Assembly (NCBI GenBank): GCA_032158295.1
Contig: CM063245.1
Coordinates: 310,001-374,000 of the forward strand
DNA length: 64,000 bases
Direction: 5' to 3'
From: Pycnopodia helianthoides
Lineage: Eukaryota > Echinodermata > Asteroidea > Forcipulatida > Asteriidae
Positions 24,201 to 63,430 of the stretch are shown here, piece by piece (within the stretch, counting starts at the first letter, position 1; the number at the start of each line of letters is the position of its first letter). The notes beneath the pieces were generated by a model. It did no database searches, was not told the origin of the DNA, and saw only the letters and a list, made by a program, of their open reading frames with translations. The translations under genes were made by a program, and so were the position numbers.

Positions 24201-26991
24201 CAAACGTCATCTGGTCATCCTTGCTCTATGCCTATGGTCATACTCTAGTTCTAGTTCTAACCATATTAGTACTACTAAGTACGGTAGAGACTAACCCCAT
24301 AAATAGGGCCAATCCACTTTGTATCCTTGGGTCCATCCATGATGTTTGCTGGTGCGCATGCACTGTTCAGAAACCTGACATACTGTAATCACTTCCAAGT
24401 AAACCGAAAACTGCTGAAGCACCGCGACTAGCTAGCTAGTAGTCAGACAGGTCATCCATGGACCTCCATGATGCAACGGAGGAGTCCAACCTGCCTACTT
24501 AAATTACTAGCTAGGTGATCGTGAGTTCATTACAACACGTAGATACGAAATCGACTAATAACACTACCATACTATGGCTGTACTCTTACCAGCCCTACTG
24601 AAGGAAAGAAAAGTATCGAGGCAATTTCAACACATGCATTCATTCAATATGGCAATTTACCTCCGAATCCGATGACTTTTTCGAACCACCTGACCACTGA
24701 GAAGAGGTGTTATGTCACATGGCGAGCTGTCAGCGCGCGTGCTGCGCTGGGAGCCATCCTGTTTTGAAAAGTGCGCCCTCTCTAGCCAAGTGTTGAGAGT
24801 GTGATTGTGGAACACGCCCCCCCCCCCCACCCCCGGTGCATTGGGAAGGGAAGTCACACCTATTCTTTCCGATTTCTTATAATTTAGCTTTCAAAATACA
24901 GATCCAGGGTAAGTTAATGGTAAATTTCACGGCCGAGTATTTGTCAAGGTCAGTAGGCCTATGTGTTCTAACAGCCACTGATTCAAGCCTAGGCATAGGC
25001 CCTACCAAGAAAATTACTGGTATTTTAATTAAATTCTTTTTTCGTTTTTGGATTGGAATTTTTTTTTTTTTTTTAACTCATTGTATTCTTATTTTTTTCA
25101 AGCTGGACAGAAACCCATTTATGTGAATACTGTTTTCTACTAAGCTTCGGGTGAATTTCGCTTCGATTCACTTTTAAGCTAGCACTTTGTTAGCGTACGG
25201 TCTAGTGGATTCAACCAGCCATTGTCTGGCTTAGATTGTGAAAAAAGGTTCTAGTCACGTCGCTGTGTCAGACATTTCAATGTAATAATACATGTATGTT
25301 TCTACTTCCACTTCATGTGTTACTGTGCTATAAATAATCTTGATACATGCGTCGACCACAGCCGGTACACGCCCTTATGACTTGGGTAAACAAAACTAAA
25401 TCGAAAGAATTTTTTTATTTTCATAGCAAAAAACGAAATGAAGCTGTTTGAGTATTGTCTAGTTAACACCCGCACCTACCATTTTTGTGACGTTAAAGAT
25501 CAAACAGTAAACTTTTTTCCCACTAGTTGATGATCCTGTTTACCTAAAAAGTGGTTGGCCAAAAGTTCCCCACTGAGTATGTATGTATAGTCAGGTATGG
25601 TTATAACTATACAAAAGTTTTCAGCATTGATTAATATATAAAAACATATTTCAAAAGACCTGTTATTGTACCTCGCTCGGTAAAAAATAACAGCAACAGA
25701 AAAATTTGTTGCTATAGTTCGACCAGTAAATTTTATATCAATTATTTCAACTTGGTAAACCCTCCAGATTCCTGAAATTTGTTTGAGCATGGAGAGTTCC
25801 TCCATGGTTTGAGGGAGCGGTTCACTCAAAACACACAAAAAAAAACCATCTAATCATGTTCACTTTATGGTTGCTTTCGCGATAAATTAAAATACAGACG
25901 GGTTGGGATTTGATGTGGAATCAACACAGTTGAAGACTCACAGTGTTCCATTGGGTTTGGCAAGCCGATAATAAGAATTTCTTTTGGACAAGACACGGAA
26001 ATAGACCCCTGGACAATCTGGCAAGTTTTTTACTCAGGGGGGGGGGGGGGGGCTAACCAGTGGCGAAAATAAAGTGAATTTTGAGTGGGGGAGCAAGGGT
26101 GCGCCATTTATTTGTTTCCTGTGCTTTTTCATCTTCTTTTTCTGATTCCTTCTAGTGGGGCACTTCTGGCTAATTAAAACTGAATTGCATTGTTCACTTC
26201 TTACACACGATCTTAATCTACACAGAGAGACGGGGTATGCCCCTTTCAGAGCTCTTGTTGTGTAATTTTAAGATATTAGTCTGACGTGGAGATAAAACCA
26301 AATAAATTGTCTGCGTGTAAATATAATGTTGTTGTTTTTTATTATTGAGTAATAGGCCTACACAACAACTTATAAAATGTAAATAAGTGTTGTTGTTTTT
26401 TTATCTCGAAGGTCCAGATTTCAAAAGAAAGACGTATGTAAATAGCCAACAAATTTAATAATATAATTATTTAAGTTAGTTATGAGTATAGGGAAACATT
26501 GCAATATAATTGCAACGAAGAAACAAAATCAGCAAAAGACATCCATGTTTTAAACTTGGTGTATATGGCATACACAAAATGGATAGGTAAAATTAAATTA
26601 TATGTAAAATGTTCGTATCCAATCGCCGCCTGTGCTCTTATCAAGACCAAAAACATAGGCCTTGTGACCATTAACTATGTTTACGTAAATAAACTAATGA
26701 TCATCGGTGAAAATGAAGTGACCTGATACCGCGAAAACAATTGTGACAGTCGGATCTTGTCCTATAACTGGACTTACCGTTTATAACTTGTCCCGGTCTG
26801 TAAATAGCTCTGTTCTGATGGTTAGGTAATGTGATTGTAAATGGGAGAGTTGTATGTGGCTGTGCATGTGTGTCTTCGTGCTCTGGCCATAAATTGAAGC
26901 AGCTACTCGCAGGTGCACCATTGACGTAGGCGTTTGTCTTACAGATGAGAGACAAACCGAAAATAAACAAGATTGTTTCTTTTAGATCCAT
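1..26991 (-). CDS. Reeler domain plus multi-EGF secreted protein, 5' complete, 3' end off the left edge
   Basis: Eighteen exons join in one frame from the ATG at 26991: 26778-26991, 21965-22196, 19792-19868, 17543-17671, 16431-16547, 13288-13404, 12286-12408, 10865-10981, 10100-10222, 9043-9159, 7785-7904, 5647-5883, 4643-4867, 4161-4280, 2929-3054, 1818-1937, 834-947 and 225 to the edge (about 884 residues). Residues 1-21 form a signal peptide. Residues 22-174 match the Reeler domain seen in reelin and in arthropod defence proteins: the start [10 protein letters not shown], then YRPGQV, a hydrophobic LLLKAQ strand, FWVV and the terminal FWVNV. Then come 18 six-cysteine EGF domains with CxNGG and GxxC hallmarks. 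All introns from the third onward are phase 1, so EGF exons can be added or lost without frameshift. Extracellular adhesion, matrix or recognition is the likely role; this is inference. I know no named family with this exact order, so no symbol is given. No transmembrane segment lies in the window. Confidence 0.88.
834..947 (-). CDS. Reeler-EGF exon 17: EGF 16
   Basis: A 114-nt phase 1-1 exon, acceptor cttgtag, donor gtaaga. One EGF domain: [19 protein letters not shown]. It matches the O-glucose motif. Confidence 0.88.
1525..1684. mobile_element. Short MITE with CCTGGAATTTCAT ends
   Basis: Diverged 160-bp copy of the element at 11661-11792, in Reeler-EGF intron 16. A small fragment of the same family is near 6880-6930. 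Confidence 0.78.
1818..1937 (-). CDS. Reeler-EGF exon 16: EGF 15
   Basis: A 120-nt phase 1-1 exon, acceptor cttacag, donor gtaagt. One EGF domain: [19 protein letters not shown]. It matches both O-glucose and O-fucose motifs. Confidence 0.88.
1997..2225 (+). repeat. tRNA-derived SINE, decayed
   Basis: GTCGTGGCCATAAGAC, then CTGGTGTTTCTGATCCGCAG and the B-box-like GGGTTCAATTCC, preceded by a run of 12 G. The body is diverged. Confidence 0.62.
2334..2715 (+). repeat. Two tRNA-derived SINE units in tandem
   Basis: 2334-2402 has A box TAGCTCAG-type (AGCTCAGTTGGTAGAGCACC) and B box GGTTCAAATCC. 2404-2715 starts with GTCGTGGTCGAGCGGTTAAG and B box GGTTTGAATCC, then the body motif CCTTGAGCAAG and CCTTTGGATGGGACAT shared by other copies. 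Confidence 0.8.
2929..3054 (-). CDS. Reeler-EGF exon 15: EGF 14
   Basis: A 126-nt phase 1-1 exon, acceptor ttctatag, donor gtgagt. One EGF domain: [19 protein letters not shown]. It matches both the O-glucose and the O-fucose motif. Confidence 0.88.
3350..3412 (+). repeat. tRNA-like sequence
   Basis: A-box-like TGGTCTACATGGTAAGAC and B box GGTTCGAATCCCACC. Arms pair poorly, so I treat it as a SINE head or pseudo-tRNA. Confidence 0.45.
4161..4280 (-). CDS. Reeler-EGF exon 14: EGF 13
   Basis: A 120-nt phase 1-1 exon, acceptor gtgttcag, donor gtgagc. One EGF domain: [25 protein letters not shown] fits the O-glucose motif C1-x-S-x-P-C2. Confidence 0.88.
4643..4867 (-). CDS. Reeler-EGF exon 13: EGF 11 and EGF 12 in one exon
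   Basis: A 225-nt phase 1-1 exon, acceptor tttaacag, donor gtaggt. Two EGF domains: [11 protein letters not shown] to GPTC, then [12 protein letters not shown] to GTDC. The second has [12 protein letters not shown], again the beta-hydroxylation motif, as in exons 12 and 18. Confidence 0.88.
4981..5129 (-). repeat. tRNA-like segment inside 24-bp inverted repeats
   Basis: AAGTAATAAACAACAAGGGA at the left and its complement with two mismatches at the right enclose a tRNA-like sequence on the minus strand (A-box-like GGTAGAGCACCGG, B-box GGTTCAAATCC). Probably a SINE relic in a foldback. Not a working tRNA: the anticodon arm does not pair fully. Confidence 0.65.
5647..5883 (-). CDS. Reeler-EGF exon 12: EGF 9 and EGF 10 in one exon
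   Basis: A 237-nt phase 1-1 exon, acceptor tgtttcag, donor gtaaga. Two EGF domains without an intron between them: [12 protein letters not shown] to GLFC, then [12 protein letters not shown] to GRNC. The second carries [12 protein letters not shown], matching the Asp/Asn beta-hydroxylation motif, and CASDPC, matching the O-glucose motif. Confidence 0.88.
6428..6492. repeat. Tandem duplication of about 33 bp
   Basis: CCGACAGAC(G/A)TTAGATTGGTAGTTTATAAGA occurs twice in a row in a Reeler-EGF intron. Confidence 0.85.
7300..7650 (-). repeat. tRNA-derived SINE, minus strand
   Basis: B box GGGTTCGAATCC (near 7570), body with TTGATCAAGACAC, then AATGGGTACCTGTAAG. The head is at about 7650. Confidence 0.72.
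7785..7904 (-). CDS. Reeler-EGF exon 11: EGF 8
   Basis: A 120-nt phase 1-1 exon, acceptor tactgcag, donor gtagct. One EGF domain: [29 protein letters not shown] fits the O-fucose motif. Confidence 0.87.
8421..8436. repeat. 16-base G run
   Basis: One of several long G or C runs: also 1985-1996, 24817-24828 (C), 26037-26052, 36438-36447 (C), 37281-37293 (C) and 57333-57348. Run lengths are likely unreliable. Confidence 0.9.
9043..9159 (-). CDS. Reeler-EGF exon 10: EGF 7
   Basis: A 117-nt phase 1-1 exon, acceptor attaccag, donor gtaagt. One EGF domain: [28 protein letters not shown] fits the O-fucose motif. Confidence 0.88.
9628..9956 (+). mobile_element. TTAA-flanked MITE family 1, copy 1 (internally deleted)
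   Basis: Terminal inverted repeats AAGGAACATTACAGAATTGG and its complement, both flanked by TTAA. About 65 bases are missing from the middle compared with the other copies. TTAA duplication suggests piggyBac-type mobilisation. Confidence 0.88.
10100..10222 (-). CDS. Reeler-EGF exon 9: EGF 6
   Basis: A 123-nt phase 1-1 exon, acceptor cattgtag, donor gtgagt. One EGF domain: [21 protein letters not shown]. Confidence 0.87.
10865..10981 (-). CDS. Reeler-EGF exon 8: EGF 5
   Basis: A 117-nt phase 1-1 exon, acceptor attgatag, donor gtgagt. One EGF domain: [21 protein letters not shown]. The usual NGG turn is NRG here. Confidence 0.86.
11084..11600 (+). mobile_element. piggyBac-like remnant with transposase N-terminus
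   Basis: Bounded by TTAA on both sides (11084-11087 and 11597-11600), with a short inverted match TGCGTA next to each. The left 165 bases hold three copies of the palindrome TGACGAGATATCTCGTCA. An ATG at 11308 opens an acidic frame ([20 protein letters not shown]) that resembles the N-terminus of piggyBac transposases and stops at 11550 without a catalytic core. It is an internally deleted, non-autonomous copy. Confidence 0.72.
11308..11550 (+). pseudogene. piggyBac-like transposase, N-terminal fragment
   Basis: About 80 residues from MATSQKQRR, with Ser/Asp-rich repeats typical of the disordered N-terminus of piggyBac transposases. The DDD catalytic domain and the C-terminal zinc finger are absent. 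Identity rests on composition, the TTAA borders and the palindromic end. Confidence 0.6.
11661..11792. mobile_element. Short MITE with CCTGGAATTACAT ends
   Basis: CCTGGAATTACATC and ATGTAATTCCAGG bound a 132-bp element with GAGGGCAAGGCC and GCACCAAGGCCAAGACCAGG inside. A longer copy is at 1525-1684. Confidence 0.8.
12286..12408 (-). CDS. Reeler-EGF exon 7: EGF 4
   Basis: A 123-nt phase 1-1 exon, acceptor agtaatag, donor gtacta. One EGF domain: [21 protein letters not shown]. Confidence 0.88.
12711..12896. mobile_element. Foldback MITE of the CCAATTTCAT family
   Basis: Ends GGCCAATTTCATAG and CTATGAAATTGGCC, with TAAGCA-type interior motifs. Reeler-EGF intron 6. Confidence 0.8.
13288..13404 (-). 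CDS. Reeler-EGF exon 6: EGF 3
   Basis: A 117-nt phase 1-1 exon with acceptor tatttag and donor gtaagt. One EGF domain: [21 protein letters not shown]. The C3-C4 loop is long, as in most single-EGF exons here. Confidence 0.87.
13584..13645 (-). repeat. AAT microsatellite and LINE/SINE tail-like end
   Basis: AATAATAATAATAACAACAA followed by CATTTATATAGCGCTTAATA, the complement of a common L2-type 3' end. Confidence 0.5.
13720..14320 (-). repeat. Two tRNA-derived SINE copies, minus strand
   Basis: Heads at about 13995-13905 and 14315-14225: the complement of TGTCGTGGCCGAGCGG, then CTGGTGTTTC and a GGGTTCGAGTCC-type B box. Same family as 2404-2715. Confidence 0.82.
14400..14915. other. Unclassified intron segment, Reeler-EGF intron 5
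   Basis: Begins GGTCATTCCGGGTCAATTCA and has an AT-rich body with A runs. It looks like a repeat unit but has no clear inverted ends or second copy in this window. Confidence 0.3.
14941..15183. mobile_element. Foldback MITE of the GGGCCCAATTTCAT family, long palindromic copy
   Basis: Almost the whole 243 bp is an inverted repeat: GGGCCCAATTTCATAAAGCT at one end and AGCTCTATGAAATTGGGCCC at the other, with arms of about 100 bp. It is the most symmetrical of five copies here. Confidence 0.9.
15517..15985 (+). mobile_element. Decayed Penelope-like 3' end
   Basis: Aligns by eye with 52140-52610: GGCATTGAGGCACTAAG, AGGGAGAAACTGTGGATA, GGAAATGACCAATAAC and the end GACTCTGCTAGGGTTGAAATG. The reading frame is broken. 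A MITE family 1 copy begins at its end. Confidence 0.8.
15986..16379 (-). mobile_element. TTAA-flanked MITE family 1, copy 2 (inverted)
   Basis: Same termini as copy 1 in the opposite orientation. It follows directly after a decayed Penelope-like 3' end, so it probably inserted into that element. Confidence 0.9.
16431..16547 (-). CDS. Reeler-EGF exon 5: EGF 2
   Basis: A 117-nt phase 1-1 exon, acceptor ttcatag, donor gtaagt. One EGF with [12 protein letters not shown], then CQC, then FTGGNC. CQNGGTC fits the O-fucose motif C2-x4-S/T-C3. Confidence 0.88.
17543..17671 (-). CDS. Reeler-EGF exon 4: EGF 1
   Basis: A 129-nt exon flanked by ttgtacag and gtcagt. After a short Gly/Ser linker it codes for one EGF domain with cysteines in [12 protein letters not shown], then CTC, and GFTGIHC. 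Symmetric phase 1-1. Confidence 0.88.
17737..18142. mobile_element. MITE with AGGTGTTCGTG ends
   Basis: AGGTGTTCGTG at 17737-17747 is inverted at 18132-18142, and a second direct copy at 18112 makes a tight hairpin at the right end. The interior contains two TGACGTCA sites 11 bp apart (17939-17946 and 17950-17957). Confidence 0.7.
18165..18380 (+). repeat. tRNA-derived SINE, decayed head
   Basis: GACTCAAGTTCTGATGACC with a weak B box GGATTTGATTCC, then CCTTGAGCAAGGCACTTAAC and TATAAATGGAAACCT. Confidence 0.7.
18901..19786. repeat. 49-bp minisatellite, about 18 units
   Basis: The unit contains GTGCACTTTCTACCAGTGTA and CCTGTGGAAGTGGGATGGAG. Copies differ by a few substitutions. The array starts six bases inside the intron after Reeler-EGF exon 3. 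A unit of 49 bp shifts frame each time, so open frames through it are artefacts. Confidence 0.95.
19792..19868 (-). CDS. Reeler-EGF exon 3: last strand of Reeler domain
   Basis: A 77-nt exon with acceptor cccttgcag and donor AGAG|gtaaat. It codes for [17 protein letters not shown], matching the closing ATxxxxxxxFWVxVxS of Reeler domains, then a short linker QLDDTR. A 49-bp minisatellite starts six bases into the following intron. This exon converts the phase to 1, which all later introns keep. Confidence 0.85.
20636..21718. mobile_element. 1.08-kb non-autonomous DNA transposon
   Basis: Termini CAGAGATGCCAACAT and ATGTTGGTATCTCTG are inverted with one mismatch. TAAAGG flanks both sides as a 6-7 bp target duplication. 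No transposase frame. Lies in Reeler-EGF intron 2. The termini recall hAT elements, but the duplication length is not decisive. Confidence 0.72.
21965..22196 (-). CDS. Reeler-EGF exon 2: core of Reeler domain
   Basis: The acceptor is tatacag and the donor gtaag. The exon is 232 nt, entered in phase 1 and left in phase 2. It codes for [20 protein letters not shown], a GQW turn, a cysteine in TLQC and an FWVVP strand, in the order expected for a Reeler beta-sandwich. The frame closes exactly with the exons on both sides. Confidence 0.87.
22242..22582 (+). mobile_element. TTAA-flanked MITE family 1, copy 3
   Basis: Diverged copy with both termini, beginning 46 bases upstream of the acceptor of Reeler-EGF exon 2. 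Confidence 0.88.
23417..23475. repeat. Tandem duplication of about 29 bp
   Basis: GGTA(A/C)TCTCCACTTACATG-type unit repeated twice with TGTGTAGGTAATGGTA, in Reeler-EGF intron 1. Confidence 0.8.
23610..23993. mobile_element. MITE with CAGGGCTCGAATTTG ends
   Basis: 15-bp perfect terminal inverted repeats in Reeler-EGF intron 1. A shorter relative with AGGGCGAGCCCTG lies near 33900-34010. Confidence 0.82.
24160..24210. repeat. 21-bp-arm hairpin
   Basis: Arms ATGACGTTCGTTCCGCTATTG (24160-24180) and its complement (24190-24210) with one mismatch and a 9-base loop. It lies in Reeler-EGF intron 1. Confidence 0.85.
24211..26777. other. Reeler-EGF intron 1, remaining part
   Basis: No exon-like frame, no recognised repeat except poly-G and poly-C runs and TTG-rich microsatellite stretches near 26325-26410. 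I see nothing else in it. Confidence 0.5.
26778..26991 (-). CDS. Reeler-EGF exon 1: signal peptide and start of Reeler domain
   Basis: The ATG has A at -3 and G at +4, a strong Kozak context. A hydrophobic core ([10 protein letters not shown]) precedes a likely cleavage after CKTNA. The mature protein opens with [10 protein letters not shown], the classic first Reeler motif, and the exon ends after YRPGQVIN with one base of the next codon. The donor is AAACG|gtaagt. Confidence 0.88.
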
Positions 26992-29256
26992 CGTTAACGG
27001 CGAAGTTCGCTACTCAGTTCATCACATCATTGTTAAAAATAAACTAGTACACGACAGAATAACACGCCCTATGGGCCGTGCCTGAAGTCGTATTTGCTGG
27101 CAGTGGTTCGTTTGATTTTTGGTAAAACGCCAAATTCGCAGAGATAACGGCTATATCCAAGAGAAGTCTTAGGTCTCCTTCCGGAAAATAAAAGAATCCA
27201 ACAACACTGTAAACCACTGCACTGTAAACATGTACATGTGTACACTAAACCATTCACAAGATAACACTGAATTAGTGAAAGGGGAAGTGTGGTTCATCCA
27301 TGTATGTCTCCCAAAGTACAAGGAATTGTGAGTGTTTCTTGGACCGTGGATCATGAAGAGGTACAGATTGTTATTTAAATTATTTCAACAAAAGAACAAC
27401 CTAACGCATGTGTACTGAGGGGTGAACGTTTGCTGTCGTTGGAATTTAATTTATAACTTTCACACACAGTGACATTTCAAATAGGGCTTAAATCGCGCTA
27501 CAAAGTTTACTCTGTCGTGATTTTATTTGTCAGGAATTTATTTTAATGAGACTCGAAATCCAACAATGGCCCTGGTAAGAAAACGTCCACATTAGGACGA
27601 GTTTGGTCTTTACGCAAACTGAGGCATACCACTTCATTCGGAGCCTTCGGAAATATTTCTACCCTTTGTCATGGGTTCAAGGAAGAAGTGGAAATAACGC
27701 ATTCACAAAATGACCTCATTCTACGTGATCTCAGTAAGGCCTATTGAAATTCAAGTGCGGTCTGTTTGCGCCACCCTTCTAGTTTCGACATCAATGGAAC
27801 CAGAACTTCATGATTTTAAGTTGAATAACTGCTATTTGGAAAGTGTCTATCAATTGGAACACGACGGCATAGGAATTTCCACTCGTTTACACCCTCTGTC
27901 TTTTAGGAAAAAATAGACGTATTTTCGTAGGTTTAAAACACTGGCTATAGATAAAAACAAAATAATTGGTGATTTTTGACTGCGATCAAACTTTGTGTGT
28001 GCCTTGTGGGTGTTGTGTTGGGAATGAAAAAACACTGCTAAGATTAAAAACGTGAGGCCATTAACAACTTGCATTGTTTTGACACAGTTGGGTTTTTTTC
28101 TTTTGTGAAAACGAAGGGTGAGAATGTATGGAAGATGCCGCCGTTAGGTGCCGTTACTCAGGTGACGGTATCATTATGAGGGATCTTTTCGGTCATTTGC
28201 AAAAACAATATAAATCCATCCGATACAAAACATGGAAGGCACAGCACTCATAACGCGTTGTTTTATATCGTACTACTCCTATGGTGACTCTCACAGTCGT
28301 GCCCCTTGGCCCAATTTCATAGAGCTTCTTAAGCACAACATAGCAAAGTATAAAACATTTCTGCTCACTGGAATAAAGGTAACCAACCAAAATACCATTC
28401 GCATGTAGGGACCTATCGATCTGTGACTGGTTTCCCGCTAATTCGTGCTGAGCAAAACAAATTAAAGCACATTTTTGCGCTTAAAGCAGCTCTATGAAAT
28501 TGGACCCTGGTAGAAAGTGCCAGTGGTGCATAACACATTAACTTTGGAAAGTGCTGTAATATAAATATTATACCATACAGTGACGTCCTGAAATATGAAC
28601 ACCTTGAATAACGATGGTCAAATGATTGGATTGGTATATACTTACAAATTGGTTCATTTTGTTGTTTTGTGTTTATCAATTAGGCTAGAGGATAAGAACA
28701 GTATTACCTTTCTACAAACCATAAGCTACTGTTTTATATTTTAAAGGAATTACAGACTTGTCGAGCCCCATATTTCCTTTAAACTAGACGGCTGTTACAA
28801 TGATTGATGACAAAGTTCATTGGGCTTGCAGTTTTAATCGCTCATAAGAAATTGGTGGCTGGGGTGCGGGGCTCAACTTTTGAAACTAAAATAACTCCGA
28901 TTGAGCTGAAACTTTCACAGGTTCGTTATTTCATACAGTGCGGTTACTTGACAATGACAAATATTGTCCACGTATTTTCAATATTGCCACGGGTGAGAAA
29001 ACTGTTCCAAAACAATGAGTCTCTATTGATTAACGAAATTGAAATCAAACTTGTTGAAAGAGCGAACAATTCTGGACAAAACATTAACTAATTTTCGCAA
29101 TTTGTTGAGAAAGTGATCACCAAATTGGACAAATACAGTTTTGTTTAATACATTCAAGAGGGTTGGATTGGGTTCTCTTTAAAAAGCCAATGAAATATCA
29201 TACTCCTCCATTGAATATATAAACTACATATCTTCCAAAACCTAATATTTAAATAT
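26992..29256. other. Intergenic region, presumed promoter side of the Reeler-EGF gene
   Basis: No exon-like frame with splice borders is visible. It holds a copy of the AATTTCATAGAGCT foldback MITE (28307-28506). Upstream of the Reeler-EGF ATG there is an AT-rich stretch (about 27040-27055), but I do not see a clear TATA box with initiator. Confidence 0.5.
28307..28506. mobile_element. Foldback MITE of the CCAATTTCAT family
   Basis: Ends GGCCCAATTTCATAGAGCT and AGCTCTATGAAATTGGACC. Intergenic, about 1.3 kb upstream of the Reeler-EGF start codon. Confidence 0.85.
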
Positions 29257-29262
29257 TTTATT
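29257..29262 (-). promoter_or_regulatory. Possible ANKRD42 polyadenylation signal
   Basis: First canonical AATAAA (minus strand) that I find after the ANKRD42 stop, about 1.45 kb downstream. If used, the 3' UTR would contain the diverged tandem duplication at 30300-30660. Variant signals closer to the stop cannot be excluded. Confidence 0.35.
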
Positions 29263-30299
29263 TCATATTTAAAAGTTTGTCAGAATTTCTACACAAACAA
29301 AAACTCATTCTTTACCAAGAAATCACAAAAATCTTCATTTTGGGGTTTTAAAAACCTTTAAATTTACGAATAAACATTCAACCCACACAGTTTAATATTA
29401 AATTACAATTCCATAAAATACAAATTCACACTATTTTATCTCAGATATTAACATATTTTTACAATAAGACATGACCTCATTTTGAGGAAATCTAACAGAA
29501 CCTTACACTTTACTTGTATCTACAGGAATAAACATACATTTTGCCCCAGCTTCTCATGCAGCAACCTTTGTCCATAGTTTACATACCAAGCAGCAATTTT
29601 TTTTACAGGGGTGGGGTTGGGTGAACATTATTGTCCAGCTACCAACACACATTCTACATTAGTAGTATTTGTTTGGCTGCTGGAGATATGCACAGCGATG
29701 GCACATGGATGGGGGACAGGGGAGGGGGTCGGAGGGAGAGGAGGGGATTGGCTTGCCAGTCCTCCCCCCATACACAAACCCATGCTTGTCAATCCAGTAA
29801 TTCTCTTCGTTCCTCCATCATTTGGACTTAGTTGTCATTTGTTTTGTACAAGAAAGCAAAGCAAAGACAACCCCAGTCTATCAAACACTTGGATCCCTTT
29901 TGTTAAAGTCCTTGGTTTCATGTTAACACAATCACTGAAAATGTATTGTTTGCTTTATAAAAGACTTTACTAGACAAAACACTCCCCACACTACCAATAA
30001 TATTGTCTATAATCACTTTTGGAGAACTTTTTGATATATTAGAAATCAGATATTTGATTGCCCCTCAAACGACCATCCCTTTGCCCCTTACTTCCCCCGC
30101 CCCCTCCATTAACGATTCTTTGGGTACCCCCTCTCAACATCTCATTATTTCCATGCAGTATTTTTCTTACCAAGTCACGTCATTACAGCCTGTTCAGTTT
30201 ACATTTCACCTTTATCAAAGTGTATGTGTCATCACATCCAGGTTCAGTGCAACAATGTCAATTTTTAATCAATAGATCTCAAATGACAATGGTCCATGT

Positions 30300-30660
30300 A
30301 AAAGCGTTGTATCTCAGCGCCTCTTAGTTTTGTCTGTACATCTGGGTTATGTTAAGCATGTAACGTACTGTAATTGCTATTTTGGAAGATGTTGCACTGC
30401 CATGACAGTGTATAGACAGGGATAGATTGTGGTTTAGAAAAATTGGAAATGAGCAAATCAACATTGTATCTTGATTTGTAATAAATTTGTAACTTGATCG
30501 ACATTGCTTTGTGCAAAAGCGTTGTATCACGGCGCATTTTGTCAGTACATCTGGGTCAATATTTTAAGCACATAACAGAAACGCTATTTTAGGAGATATG
30601 ATTATTACATTTCCATGACGGTGTAAAGACTGTGATTTGGAAAAATTGGAAATAAGCAAG
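30300..30660. repeat. Diverged tandem duplication in the presumed ANKRD42 3' UTR
   Basis: GCGTTGTATCTCAGCGC (near 30304) recurs as GCGTTGTATCACGGCGC about 216 bases later, followed in both by ACATCTGGGT, CATGAC-GTGTA and GAAAAATTGGAAAT. Too diverged to be recent. Confidence 0.75.
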
Positions 30661-30709
30661 AGTTGAAAGAAATGAAATTCTTAATAGTACATGCAATCAA
30701 GGTCAATAC

Positions 30710-63135
<32,426 letters not shown>

Positions 63136-63164
63136 CTGCAAATCACAATAAGACAGCACATTTA

Positions 63165-63430
63165 TAAATACCTGGGACAGTTTATCCATTCTGATTGGTG
63201 GAGAGCGTGTCACGTGGGGGTGTTTAAACGGATGATATAGACACGGCTAGAAGTGTTTAAACACACCTGTGGCGCACAAGGTTACACGCAGGCGCTAATT
63301 TACGCGAAACGCAATCAACACATTTTGGTATTCAATCTAAAAACATGTTAGTGTTATGACGCGCGCGTATGCACAACTGTTGAGCGTGGCGTGTATATCC
63401 TTCGCGAAACAGGGCTCGAGGACGTGACAG
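63165..63430 (+). mobile_element. Interspersed repeat with GCGCTAATTTACGCG core
   Basis: An inverted relative lies at 40130-40310. Shared parts include TTTATCCA-TCTGATTGG and the GCAGGCGCTAATTTA region. Confidence 0.6.

Noticed and set aside
28804..29091. 95-residue plus-strand frame in the intergenic region
   Set aside because: No domain, no splice borders, AT-rich, and no matching frame nearby; likely chance.
29611..30327. Several overlapping plus-strand frames
   Set aside because: They lie opposite the presumed ANKRD42 3' UTR, are low in complexity and have no recognisable motif.
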